DNA of 20,667 nucleotides from JBOHWJ01 sp050736615 (GCA_050736615.1 JBOHWL010000085.1:1-20667), one strand, 5' to 3'. Numbered from the stretch's first letter, positions 1-7,366 are shown. Notes: generated by a model not told the origin, from the letters alone. Translations and numbers: made by a program.

Positions 1-1
1 C

Positions 2-574
2 AGTCTGCTGATCGATGCGCATGAGACGGATGAGGCGCTTAGTGCGGATGAACTGCTTTCTTTCGTGGTATTACTGCTGATTGCGGGGAACGAGACCACC
101 ACCAATTTGTTAGGCAACGGCATGCTCGCTCTCGGCCGCAATCCGGATCAATTTGCGCGTTTGCGCGCCAATTCCGCTTTGTTGCCGGGCGCGATCGAGG
201 AGATGCTGCGCTATGACGGCCCGGTGCAGGCGACCACGCGCTTCACCAGCCAGGCGGTTAATCTGAACGGCACCGAAATTCCCGCCGGCGGCTTTGTATT
301 CGTGATTCTGGCCGCGGCCAATCGTGATCCGGCGCAGTTTATTGATCCGGACCATTTTGAAATCGCGCGCGATCCCAATCGTCATGTGGCGTTCGGCGAG
401 GGTATTCATTTTTGCCTGGGCGCGGCACTGGCGCGGAGCGAGGCGCGTGTCGCGTTCGCAGCGATGCTGGCACGTTTTCCCCGCCTTGTATTGGCGACAC
501 CCGAAAAAACTCCGGCCTACAAAGGCTCGTATTTCCTGCGCGGACCGGCCGCGCTCGAACTCGCCCTTGAATAG
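2..574 (+). CDS. Cytochrome P450, C-terminal part (5' end outside window)
   Basis: The reading frame is open from the window edge, so only the C-terminal ~190 residues are seen. Heme-thiolate monooxygenase of the soluble bacterial type. Visible motifs in order: the I-helix oxygen-activation motif AGNETTTN, the K-helix ExxR in EEMLRYD, and the heme-binding loop FGEGIHFCLG with the ligand Cys encoded at 413-415. The C-terminal motif YKGSYFLRG is shared with the next P450, and the two are roughly 60% identical by eye over this part, which indicates a tandem duplication. The gene ends 92 bases before the next P450 in the same direction, so co-transcription is likely. No ferredoxin or reductase gene is present in the window. 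Substrate cannot be read from the sequence. Confidence 0.95.
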   Translation, partial: SLLIDAHETDEALSADELLSFVVLLLIAGNETTTNLLGNGMLALGRNPDQFARLRANSALLPGAIEEMLRYDGPVQATTRFTSQAVNLNGTEIPAGGFVFVILAAANRDPAQFIDPDHFEIARDPNRHVAFGEGIHFCLGAALARSEARVAFAAMLARFPRLVLATPEKTPAYKGSYFLRGPAALELALE

Positions 575-666
575 CAAGTGGAAACTGAATCGAAATTATC
601 AGTTGTGATTCGAAGATGATTTGAAGCTCGGCACGAGATTGAAATTAACTGAGTAATAGGTGACGG

Positions 667-1872
667 ATGGCGGCGGTATTGGAATCGATCACGTTCAATC
701 CGTGGGATCCGGCATTTCGTGCCAACCCCTATCCCTACTATCGGCCGCTGGTGGCGGGCCCGCCCTATCTGCTGAACCTGTTTATCCCAATGGCGCTGGT
801 GGGGCGCTACGCCGAGGCCGCCGCCATCATCCGCGACCATGAACGTTTCTCCAGCGCGCCGCCCTATTCACCCTTTATGGAGGAGCGGCTGCGGGTTTTC
901 GGCGACGCTCCGCGCATCGTCTTTTCCGATCCGCCCATTCATACGCGGCTGCGCCGTGTGGTCAGCCGCGCTTTCACGCCCAAGCGCATCAAGGAGCTCG
1001 AACCGCGCATTCGTGAGTTCACCCGCGAATTGCTCGACCGTGCCGCGGCGGCTGGCGAGTTCGAAGCGATGGCCGCGCTCGCCAATCCCTTGCCGGTGAT
1101 GGTGATCGCGGAGATGCTCGGCGTGCCGACCGGCGATTACGAGAAGTTCAAGCATTGGTCCGACGCCGTGATTGACTCCGACAATACGCCGCCGGGAGCG
1201 CCACTGCCCGCTCCGGTGAAACAAGCGTTTGCGGCGTTGCGCGATTATTTCATCGAGGAAATCGCACAACGGCGGCGTAATCCGGGGCAGGATCTGGTGA
1301 GCGTGCTGGTCGCAGCTCGCGAACAGAGCGAAGCGCTCAGCGAAGAGGAGTTGATCGCGTTCGTGGTGCTATTGCTGCTGGCCGGCAATGAAACCACGAC
1401 CAATCTTATCGGCAATGGCCTGCTCGCGCTGGGGCGCAATCCGCATGAACTGGAGCGGCTGCGGTGCGCACCCGAACTGATGCCGCGCGCGATCGAAGAG
1501 ATGCTGCGTTATGACTGTCCGGTACAATCCACCGCGCGCTATCCGAAGAGCGACATCGAAATCGCCGGCGTGACTATCGCCGCCAATACGCCGACCTTTG
1601 TGATCGTCGCGGCCGCCAATCGCGACCCCGCGCAATTTCCCGATCCCGACCGCTTCGATGTCGCGCGCGAGCCCAACAATCACCTGGCCTTTGGCGAAGG
1701 CATCCATTATTGCCTGGGTGCGACGCTGGCGCGGATGGAGGGCGCGATTGCAATCGGGGAAGTAATCCGGTGTTTTCCCGATGTGCATCTGCCCGACCCG
1801 GAGGCGCCGCGCGAGTACAAGGGCTCGTATTTCCTGCGCGGCCTCAGCGCCTTGCCGATGATGCTGGAATAG
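667..1872 (+). CDS. Cytochrome P450
   Basis: Complete soluble P450 of 401 residues, the usual length for class I bacterial enzymes that take electrons from a ferredoxin. I-helix motif A239-G-N-E-T-T; ExxR at E278-R281; heme loop F342-GEGIHY-C349-LG with Cys349 as iron ligand. The N-terminal part has the typical NPWDPAFRANPYPYYRPL segment and the SDPPIHTRLRR C-helix motif. No signal or anchor segment, so cytosolic. The ATG at 667 is preceded by an AGGTGA-like ribosome site. It is the second of a tandem pair and is followed at 182 bases by a SnoaL-like gene. An acidic residue precedes the conserved Thr (E242), as expected for a functional proton relay. Likely oxidises a hydrophobic small molecule; the specific substrate is unknown. 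Confidence 0.96.
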   Translation: MAAVLESITFNPWDPAFRANPYPYYRPLVAGPPYLLNLFIPMALVGRYAEAAAIIRDHERFSSAPPYSPFMEERLRVFGDAPRIVFSDPPIHTRLRRVVSRAFTPKRIKELEPRIREFTRELLDRAAAAGEFEAMAALANPLPVMVIAEMLGVPTGDYEKFKHWSDAVIDSDNTPPGAPLPAPVKQAFAALRDYFIEEIAQRRRNPGQDLVSVLVAAREQSEALSEEELIAFVVLLLLAGNETTTNLIGNGLLALGRNPHELERLRCAPELMPRAIEEMLRYDCPVQSTARYPKSDIEIAGVTIAANTPTFVIVAAANRDPAQFPDPDRFDVAREPNNHLAFGEGIHYCLGATLARMEGAIAIGEVIRCFPDVHLPDPEAPREYKGSYFLRGLSALPMMLE

Positions 1873-2054
1873 CGATTATATGGCCACAAATGAAAAGCGT
1901 CTTTTTGCGCCACAAACGATTTGCCAGACACAGCCGCGTGGGTCCGCGTATGATTTCGTCGGGCGTCAACGCTGCGTCGCGGGCCGAGCGCGTAACGGCG
2001 CAAAAATTGGTAGTATCCGCTCGAATACGCGCTCGAGCGCAAGGAGCAAAATCA

Positions 2055-2423
2055 ATGACGGCGGAAGAACAATTGCTGGCGCGCTATTTCGAGGCTTTCA
2101 ATCGTCACGATCTCGCGGACGTGCTGGAATGTTTTCACGCCCAGCCGTTGATCATCGATAGTGCGGGTGCGCGCTACGCCGGCCGTGACGAAGTGCAACG
2201 TTACTATGAGACCAGCTTTGCGCTTTTTCCCGACGCCCGCTGCGACCTGCGCATGTTGACCGGCAACGACGGCCACGGTGTCGCTGAATCATTTTTCCAT
2301 GGCACGCGGCCACGCTTTGGCAAAGTGGTTGAAGCGCTGGGCGCCGAAATCGCGGAAATCGTCGACGGCAAAATTAAGGAACTGCGCGATTATCATCGTC
2401 CGATGCCGGCTCCCGGCGCCTGA
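2055..2423 (+). CDS. SnoaL/NTF2-like small protein, copy 1
   Basis: Protein of 122 residues with the SnoaL-like (NTF2 fold) layout: N-terminal helix EEQLLARYFEAFNRHD, a strand segment followed by ETSFALFPDARCDLR, and a C-terminal VDGKIKELRDYH, the usual final strand of the family. Members form a cone-shaped barrel with a pocket; some are polyketide cyclases, epoxide hydrolases, isomerases or dehydratases, many have no known activity. The frame is open further upstream, but ATG 2055 has an AAGGAG ribosome site eight bases ahead and starts exactly where its paralogue at 18575 starts. The two proteins are roughly 60% identical by eye. It follows the P450 pair and may act on a product of these enzymes; that is inference. 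Confidence 0.85.
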   Translation: MTAEEQLLARYFEAFNRHDLADVLECFHAQPLIIDSAGARYAGRDEVQRYYETSFALFPDARCDLRMLTGNDGHGVAESFFHGTRPRFGKVVEALGAEIAEIVDGKIKELRDYHRPMPAPGA

Positions 2424-2498
2424 AGCATAGCGTTCGCTCAAGGCGCCCCGGTTGCACCCGTCCTGAACGTGAACACCGGCGCGCCTAAGGTCGAAACG

Positions 2499-2708
2499 CT
2501 ACTTCTTCCGGCCGGTGATCAGGCTGCTTAATGCGTCGCCGGAAGTGGTCACGATGCGGCCAAAAATATCGAGCGTCTGATCGCGCTGCTTGTCATAGCG
2601 TCCAGTCATTCGCCCGGTGATGTCATAACCGACCCGCTCGCGGCCATCGTCGTCGATCCGTCCGAGGGTACGGCCCTGACGATCTTTCAAAAATTCGCGA
2701 CTGCTCAT
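2499..2708 (-). CDS. Small hypothetical protein with Gly-Arg repeat turns
   Basis: Protein of 69 residues. The frame is open to 2747, but the ATG at 2708 has a near-ideal AGGAGG eight bases ahead, which decides the start. The sequence contains short repeated units around Gly-Arg: DRQGRTLGRI, DDDGRERVGY, DITGRMTGRY, then DIFGRIV. This spacing recalls small beta-flower type proteins, in which each G-R turn links two strands. There is no signal peptide, membrane segment or cysteine, so it is probably cytosolic. No function can be assigned. It is convergent with the SnoaL-like gene, 75 bases away. Confidence 0.7.
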   Translation of the reverse strand: MSSREFLKDRQGRTLGRIDDDGRERVGYDITGRMTGRYDKQRDQTLDIFGRIVTTSGDALSSLITGRKK

Positions 2709-2958
2709 GCGAAGTTCCTCCTCATCAATGCCGACTGCTGACTGCACACACGGGCTCGCACTTTATCGCCTGGGAAGAACAACCGTTGTCACACGCGTGA
2801 CCGACTTGAAAACATGCGAACGAGGTTCGCGCTATCAAACCATCTCTCACCTGAGCCCAACAAAGCCACAACCCATCCCGCCGGCGGGGCCAGCGCGAAT
2901 GGCTCGCAACTCGAGTGTGGCGCTGCTGAAAACCCTTCAGCGCCTGCCCGCTATTCGA

Positions 2959-3162
2959 CTATTCGATGGCTACTTCGTCTGGGAATAGGAATGTAGTGCT
3001 ATTGTCGTCGAACTGCACCAGATACATCCGGCGGCCAAGATTATTGACTTCGCGCAGGATGCGCGGTTGTTCGCTGAAGCGGCTACGTCCCTCGTGATCG
3101 CGCACGGGCTTGAGCAATCGGCAACGACGTCCCACAATCGATTCAGTGTTCATGCTTTCCAT
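2959..3162 (-). CDS. Small hypothetical protein, SH3-like
   Basis: Protein of about 67 residues if it starts at ATG 3162; a second ATG at 3153 and an upstream in-frame extension to 3243 are also possible, and no ribosome site clearly decides. The sequence has alternating hydrophobic strands: VGRRCRLLKPVRDH, then RILREVNNLGRRMYLVQFDD, and ending in FLFPDEVAIE. This pattern of a basic N-terminal strand and a YLVQFDD-N-S-T-T turn resembles small SH3-barrel proteins. It has no signal peptide. I do not recognise the family. It is transcribed away from the gamma-glutamyltransferase-family gene, sharing the 279-base region that holds a palindrome and promoter-like site. Confidence 0.6.
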   Translation of the reverse strand: MESMNTESIVGRRCRLLKPVRDHEGRSRFSEQPRILREVNNLGRRMYLVQFDDNSTTFLFPDEVAIE

Positions 3163-3215
3163 GGCAATCCCGCCTTTCCGCCTCCAAGTATCAACAAGCG
3201 GTCCACCAGCCCTAC

Positions 3216-3230
3216 TTGCTAGTATAGCAA
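3216..3230. promoter_or_regulatory. Operator-like palindrome
   Basis: Perfect inverted repeat TTGCTA-GTA-TAGCAA in the region between two divergent genes, 54 bases upstream of the 3162 start and about 60 bases upstream of the TATAAT box that faces the other way. It overlaps a TATACT hexamer on the minus strand (3226-3221). The size and position fit a dimeric repressor or activator site, but the regulator is unknown. Confidence 0.4.
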
Positions 3231-3266
3231 TCTTCGGGCCCATTGATTAGATGTTTTTTTGCATCA

Positions 3267-3295
3267 CTGAATTAGCTTGTGGATAAAAATATAAT
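3267..3295 (+). promoter_or_regulatory. Sigma-70-like promoter for the gamma-glutamyltransferase-family gene
   Basis: A perfect -10 box TATAAT lies at 3290-3295 in an AT-rich stretch unlike the surrounding GC-rich DNA. Seventeen bases upstream, 3267-3272 reads CTGAAT, a weak match to the -35 consensus. Transcription would start near 3302, leaving a 5' leader of about 140 bases before the gene at 3442. Confidence 0.45.
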
Positions 3296-3441
3296 CGGAC
3301 CGCAAGGATGGTTTGCGCTTTTGCGAAGCCGCGACGCGCATTGCGAAATGGAAAAAAACCCGGATTCGCCGCATTTTTCGCGAAACGTTTAACGTCTGCG
3401 CGGGCAAACATACCGGTCTCGACGTCTTGTGGAGGAAGTTA

Positions 3442-5208
3442 ATGACCACTCTCTATCCGATGATTATGGGCCGCGAAGCGATGGTCTCGACCGAACATTA
3501 CCTTTCAGCCGCCGCCGGAGCCCAGATGTTCGCGCGTGGCGGCAACGCAATTGACGCTGCGGTAGCCGCAACGTTGGTCGAAGGCGTGGTCAATCCCCAC
3601 ATGCATACCATCGGAGGCGAAGCGCCGATGCTCATTTACGCGGCGAAAGCCCGGCGCGTAATCGCCGTCAACGGCAATATGATCGCACCGGCGCGCGCCA
3701 CGATCGCCCATTACCGCTCGCTCGGCCTGACGCTGGTTCCAGGCGAGGGCCTGCTTGCGGCCGGCGTGCCTGCGGCCTTCGACGCGCTGGCGGCGGCTTT
3801 GAGCGAATTTGGCACGATGATGCTTAAGGAAGTGGCCGAGCCCGCTCTGCAGCTCTGCGAGGACGGCATCCCGATGCATCCCGGCCTATGCGGTGACGGC
3901 GACACGCCGGAGGATCTGTCCGGACTTATTGGTCGCGCCTCGATTCGCAAAAATCAGCGCAAGTTTCGTGACGAATGGCCCTCGACGGCGCGCGTCTATA
4001 TGCCTGGCGGCGAGGTGCCGCATACCGGCGACATCATTAAAAATCCAGCGTTGGCGACATTTTTCCGGCGTTTGCTCGACGCCGAAGCTGGCGCGCGCGG
4101 GCGCGGCCGGGAAGCCGCCCTGGCGGCCGCACGTGAGCGCTTTTATCGCGGTGACATCGCGCGTGAGATCGTCGCCTGGTCCGACCAGCACGGCGGTTTA
4201 CTGGCCGCGGATGATCTCGCGCACTTCACTACCCTATTCGAGCAACCGGTTACCGCGGATTATCATGGCGTCACCGTGCATAAATGCGGACCATGGTCGC
4301 AGGGCCCGGTATTCCTTCAGCAGCTCCGGTTACTCGAAGGCTTCGATTTGCGTGCGATGGGCCACAATTCCGCCGCCTATATCCATCACGTCGCCGAAGC
4401 CGCCAAGCTCGCCTTTGCCGATCGCGAGGCATGGTACGGCGATCCGGAGTTCACGCGGGTGCCGCTCGCCGGCTTGCTCTCGGCGGATTATGCGGCGATG
4501 CGGCGCGAGCTTATCGATCCGCGACGGGCGTCGCTGGAACATCGGCCTGGCGATCCAATTAATATGCGGCCATCGTTGGTAACCACGGGCGAGCCGCGTT
4601 CATGGGGTTCCGGGACGGTTCACGTCACCGCCGCCGATGGCCATGGCAATATGATCGCAGTCACCGCGAGCGGCGGATGGATTCCCAGCTCGCCGGTGAT
4701 TGAAAGCCTTGGATTTCCGCTCGGGACCCGGATGCAGACGTTTTATCTCAACGAACGCCATCCCAACGCGTTATGTCCGGGCAAACGGCCGCGCACCACG
4801 CTCACGCCCTCGATCGCGACGCACGGGAATGAACCATTTCTGTCCTTCGGCACGCCGGGCGGCGACCAGCAGGACCAATGGACGCTGCAGTTTTTTCTCA
4901 ATTTGGTGGATTTCGCGATGGACGTGCAGGAAGCGATTGAGGCGCCGCGCTTTTCGACCGCGCACTTCCCCTCCACCTTTTATCCGCATGACGCCCATCC
5001 CGGATTGCTGCGGCTCGAAGGTCGAATCGACGCGGACGTGTGCAACGAATTGGCGAATCGGGGCCATCGCATCGAAATCCGCCCGCCGTGGTGCGAAGGC
5101 CACGTGCTGGGAATCCGCTGCGAGCCGAAACGGCGATTGCTCAGCGGTGGCGCCGACCCGCGCGGACAGGCGGCTGTGGTGATGCCGGCGCAGGCGATCG
5201 GCTGGTAA
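3442..5208 (+). CDS. Gamma-glutamyltransferase-family N-terminal nucleophile hydrolase
   Basis: Protein of 588 residues starting at ATG 3442, which has a GGAGG ribosome site six bases ahead; the frame is open to 3313 but that part looks non-coding. Family enzymes are made as one chain that cleaves itself before a Thr, giving a large and a small subunit, and move or hydrolyse gamma-glutamyl or acyl groups. The N-terminal GGNAIDAAVAATL and EGVVNPH motifs are typical. The predicted nucleophile is T392 in the segment GTVHVTAADGHGN, close to T391 of the E. coli enzyme, and the oxyanion loop is FGTPGGDQQ near residue 473. Differences from classical enzymes: no secretion signal, and the usual Gly-rich loop is reduced to TIGGEAPMLIY. 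It may therefore act inside the cell on another amide, so I avoid the symbol ggt. Confidence 0.9.
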   Translation: MTTLYPMIMGREAMVSTEHYLSAAAGAQMFARGGNAIDAAVAATLVEGVVNPHMHTIGGEAPMLIYAAKARRVIAVNGNMIAPARATIAHYRSLGLTLVPGEGLLAAGVPAAFDALAAALSEFGTMMLKEVAEPALQLCEDGIPMHPGLCGDGDTPEDLSGLIGRASIRKNQRKFRDEWPSTARVYMPGGEVPHTGDIIKNPALATFFRRLLDAEAGARGRGREAALAAARERFYRGDIAREIVAWSDQHGGLLAADDLAHFTTLFEQPVTADYHGVTVHKCGPWSQGPVFLQQLRLLEGFDLRAMGHNSAAYIHHVAEAAKLAFADREAWYGDPEFTRVPLAGLLSADYAAMRRELIDPRRASLEHRPGDPINMRPSLVTTGEPRSWGSGTVHVTAADGHGNMIAVTASGGWIPSSPVIESLGFPLGTRMQTFYLNERHPNALCPGKRPRTTLTPSIATHGNEPFLSFGTPGGDQQDQWTLQFFLNLVDFAMDVQEAIEAPRFSTAHFPSTFYPHDAHPGLLRLEGRIDADVCNELANRGHRIEIRPPWCEGHVLGIRCEPKRRLLSGGADPRGQAAVVMPAQAIGW

Positions 5209-5719
5209 ATCGAAGTTATGTCAAACTCGAAGTGACGGCGTTGGTGTCAGTGCCACATTTGCGCTGCTCTCCTCTGGGGAGCCTCCGCACAAGTCTTATC
5301 TGTCATCCCGAGCGTGTGTGAATTTTTTGTTTTTCTGTCATTCCGAGCACAGCGAGGAATCCCGGATCTTTCTGCTTTTCCTGGTGTTTTTTCGGAATTC
5401 TTCACTTCGAAGACCCCGTTCAGAATGACAAAAATTCACAGACTCCGAGCGTGACAAACGGGGCTTGTGTCGAGCTTCGCTGGCCGCCTGTTTCGCGAAC
5501 ACACCATCTTTTGAATCGAACGCCTGAGATGAACCGTCATTAACAATGCGAGATGCTGGTGCGGATTTGGGGCAAAACGAATGCCTGAAAACGTTTACGC
5601 ATCACAGCGGCACAGAGAGCCGTGCTAATCATTGCTATGACAAGGCTAGACGTGAAGTTGGGCACGGTACATGCTCGACGATCACTTCGCGGAACTGTGT
5701 AAGTGGATGGATTAGCCGG
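5209..5719. other. Long intergenic region without a supported gene
   Basis: 511 bases between the gamma-glutamyltransferase-family gene and the first glycine-zipper gene. Bases 5301-5456 hold the nested inverted repeat described separately. Open frames here are short or lack a ribosome site; the upstream extension of the glycine-zipper frame (5546-5719) has no coding character that I can see. No tRNA or clear terminator was found. Confidence 0.6.
5301..5456. repeat. Nested inverted-repeat element of the dispersed 'GTCATTCCGAGC' family
   Basis: Outer arms: 5301-5328 begins TGTCATCCCGAGCG and ends TGTGAATTTTTT; 5429-5456 is its imperfect reverse complement, with an exact 11-base core (AAAAATTCACA at 5430-5440). 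Inner arms: GTCATTCCGAG at 5337-5347 and TTCAGAATGAC at 5419-5429, nine of eleven pairing exactly. Both left arms start with the same motif, so this looks like one repeat copy inside another. The stretch 5336-5358 matches 12065-12087 with one mismatch in 23 bases. Confidence 0.75.
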
Positions 5720-6079
5720 ATGAGCAACCTCGCGAGGCGTCGGGACAAGTTGGCGATTGTCGCCATAATCGTGGCGCTGGTGTTGCTCGCGTTGCTCACA
5801 TGCTGGCGGCCGTTAACCATGCGGAAGCGTGGCACCAATCTGGGAGTTTTGTTTGGCGCCGGCAGCGGCGTAATCATTGGCGCCTCCTTCGGCGCGCCAG
5901 CCATCGGGGCGGCCATCGGCGGTGGTATCGGGGGCTTAACTGGTGCATTGATTGGCGGCCAGATGCAAAATACCGAGATGCGCAATCAGGAGGCGGAGAG
6001 ACAGGTTCAGCGACAGGAGCGCGAAATTGAGCGGCATCAATATTTGATTGAACAACTCAAGCGGTATGAGAGCGATTAG
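5720..6079 (+). CDS. Membrane-anchored glycine-zipper protein
   Basis: Protein of 119 residues from ATG 5720. Residues ~11-27 form an N-terminal hydrophobic segment preceded by RRRDK, an inside-facing anchor. Residues ~40-80 form a glycine zipper of two hydrophobic helices with GxxxG spacing, as in GAGSGVIIGASFGAPAIG. The tail (~82-119) is a charged helix rich in E, Q and R, probably a coiled coil. Glycine-zipper proteins of this type are small envelope proteins, often general stress or structural components. The ribosome site is weak, so the start is the least certain part. The next gene, 12 bases on, encodes a protein of the same design, so the pair is probably an operon and may form a hetero-oligomer. 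Confidence 0.75.
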   Translation: MSNLARRRDKLAIVAIIVALVLLALLTCWRPLTMRKRGTNLGVLFGAGSGVIIGASFGAPAIGAAIGGGIGGLTGALIGGQMQNTEMRNQEAERQVQRQEREIERHQYLIEQLKRYESD

Positions 6080-6091
6080 CAAGGAGGTTTT

Positions 6092-6445
6092 ATGACTTGG
6101 CGTAGAGGATGGATGGTGACCGCGGCGTTGGCATTCGTCGCCCTCTTATTGTTTGCCGGATGTAGCGGGCAACCGTTGAGCGAGCGCGAAAAAGGCACCG
6201 GGATTGGCGCGCTGGTGGGCGGCGGTACCGGCGCGATTATTGGCGCCGCCGTCGGTCATCCGGCGGCTGGCGCCGCAATTGGCGGCGCGCTCGGCGCCGG
6301 CGGTGGCTTCCTGACAGGCAACGAATTGCAAAACCAGCAAAACCAGCAGGCGCAGACGCAAAGCCAAGTTGAACAACAACAACGGGAGCTCGAGCGCCAG
6401 CGTCAGCAAATCCAGCAGATGCAGCAAAATCAGGGCACCGAGTAA
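6092..6445 (+). CDS. Glycine-zipper lipoprotein
   Basis: Protein of 117 residues with an excellent AAGGAGG ribosome site. The N-terminus is a lipoprotein signal peptide: RR, a hydrophobic stretch, then the lipobox LFAGC with the acylated Cys at residue 24. Residues ~35-76 form the glycine zipper, GTGIGALVGGGTGAIIG followed by AAVGHPAAGAAIGGALG. From ~78 on the protein is a Gln-rich helix (Q, E and R with few other residues), likely a coiled coil. It is expected to be anchored in the inner leaflet of the outer membrane or in the inner membrane. Similar OmpA-less YMGG/glycine-zipper lipoproteins are widespread, with poorly defined roles in envelope integrity. Co-directional with and 12 bases after its membrane-anchored relative. 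Confidence 0.88.
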   Translation: MTWRRGWMVTAALAFVALLLFAGCSGQPLSEREKGTGIGALVGGGTGAIIGAAVGHPAAGAAIGGALGAGGGFLTGNELQNQQNQQAQTQSQVEQQQRELERQRQQIQQMQQNQGTE

Positions 6446-6460
6446 ACCTGACTAAGCTCG

Positions 6461-6502
6461 CGCGTCCGCCGCGGCGGATGCTCAAACCAAGTGGCGGACG
6501 CG
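6461..6502. terminator. Competing hairpins between convergent genes
   Basis: CGCGTCCGCC at 6461-6470 pairs exactly with GGCGGACGCG at 6493-6502. The left arm also takes part in a perfect 14-base palindrome, TCCGCCGCGGCGGA (6465-6478), so two structures compete. The site lies between the ends of the lipoprotein gene (plus) and the repair gene (minus) and could stop both transcripts. No T-tract follows, so it is not a classical intrinsic terminator. Confidence 0.4.
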
Positions 6503-6525
6503 TGGATGCCCAAAGTGAGCAAGGC

Positions 6526-7335
6526 TCACGCGGGTTTGCATAGTTTGCACGCGCGCATCCCGCCACGCCGGGCGCGTTCGGCATCGGCAAAGATGATCCA
6601 TTTGCGGCGCTCGGAGCGTTTGACCGCCTGGCAAGTCGGCCGGCAGAAGATATGTGAAACCATGTGGCCGTAGACCGCCCCGGCGGGCAGCCGATGGTCG
6701 CGGCCAACCTCGAAACCCTCCGCACGCAACAGCTTCAGCTTGCGCGCGACGCCGCCGCCATAGTTGCCAATCGTGCCGTCGGATTTGATCACGCGATGGC
6801 ACGGGACGTAAATCGGCAGCGGATTTGCCGCCATGGTATTACCAATCGCGCGTTGGCCGTCGGGCGCACCAATCGCCGCCGCCAAAGCCTGATAAGTCAC
6901 CACCGAGCCAGGCGGCACTTGTCTCAATCGTCGCAGCGCGCGCCGCTGGAAATCACTCTCGACCAGGCTCAGGTCGAGTTCGCGATGCGCGATAGCGTCG
7001 AGCTCGCCATTGAGAAAGCGTTCAATCTCCGCGCCGACTCGTGCGGCGAAACCGTCGTCCTCGCGCACGTCATACTTTTGCCGGATTGCCGCCAGCGTCA
7101 CTTTGCCATCGCGCGTATCAAGATAGGTGACGGTCAAGAGCCCACGCGCGCTTTCCGCCACCAACAGGCGTCCGAGGGCCGAATCAATCACGGCGGCGCG
7201 GGCAGGCGCTCGTTTGATCCGCTGCAGGCGGCGCGAGAGCCGCGGATTGGCGGCGCGCAGCATCTCATCGACCACCGCATCCGGTGGCCCACCGTCGCGC
7301 AGTGGCAGATCGTCAAGCTTGTTCATATTGTCCAT
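6526..7335 (-). CDS. ogt: O6-alkylguanine-DNA methyltransferase fused to a C-terminal Ada-type zinc domain
   Basis: Protein of 269 residues. Residues ~45-125 form the N-terminal domain of the alkyltransferase fold (DSALGRLLVAES); ~126-210 carry the DNA-binding and catalytic part, with the acceptor Cys179 in VPCHRV and the NYGGG loop. Residues ~218-269 match the Ada metal-binding domain: VYGHMVSHIFCRPTC and ACKLC give C231, C235, C263 and C266, the four zinc ligands, one of which accepts methyl from phosphotriesters in Ada. In classical Ada this domain is first and is followed by an AraC-type helix-turn-helix; here it is last and no AraC domain is present. Residues 1-44 are an unassigned extension, PLRDGGPPDAVVDEM then NPRLSRRLQRI. 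It follows an ECF sigma gene by 31 bases, in the same direction. Reaction: suicidal removal of alkyl groups from guanine, and possibly from phosphate. Confidence 0.9.
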   Translation of the reverse strand: MDNMNKLDDLPLRDGGPPDAVVDEMLRAANPRLSRRLQRIKRAPARAAVIDSALGRLLVAESARGLLTVTYLDTRDGKVTLAAIRQKYDVREDDGFAARVGAEIERFLNGELDAIAHRELDLSLVESDFQRRALRRLRQVPPGSVVTYQALAAAIGAPDGQRAIGNTMAANPLPIYVPCHRVIKSDGTIGNYGGGVARKLKLLRAEGFEVGRDHRLPAGAVYGHMVSHIFCRPTCQAVKRSERRKWIIFADAERARRGGMRACKLCKPA

Positions 7336-7366
7336 CGTCGTTCAACTCCGGCCCGCCCAAGCGCGC

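Noticed and set aside
1710..2054. Open frame extending the first SnoaL-like gene back into the P450 gene
   Set aside because: It overlaps the P450 gene in another frame, and the AAGGAG-ATG pair at 2041-2057 together with the paralogue gives the true start.
3313..3441. N-terminal extension of the gamma-glutamyltransferase-family enzyme as a signal or targeting region
   Set aside because: The 43 extra residues are basic and lack a hydrophobic core, and the ribosome site at 3431-3435 fits the later ATG.
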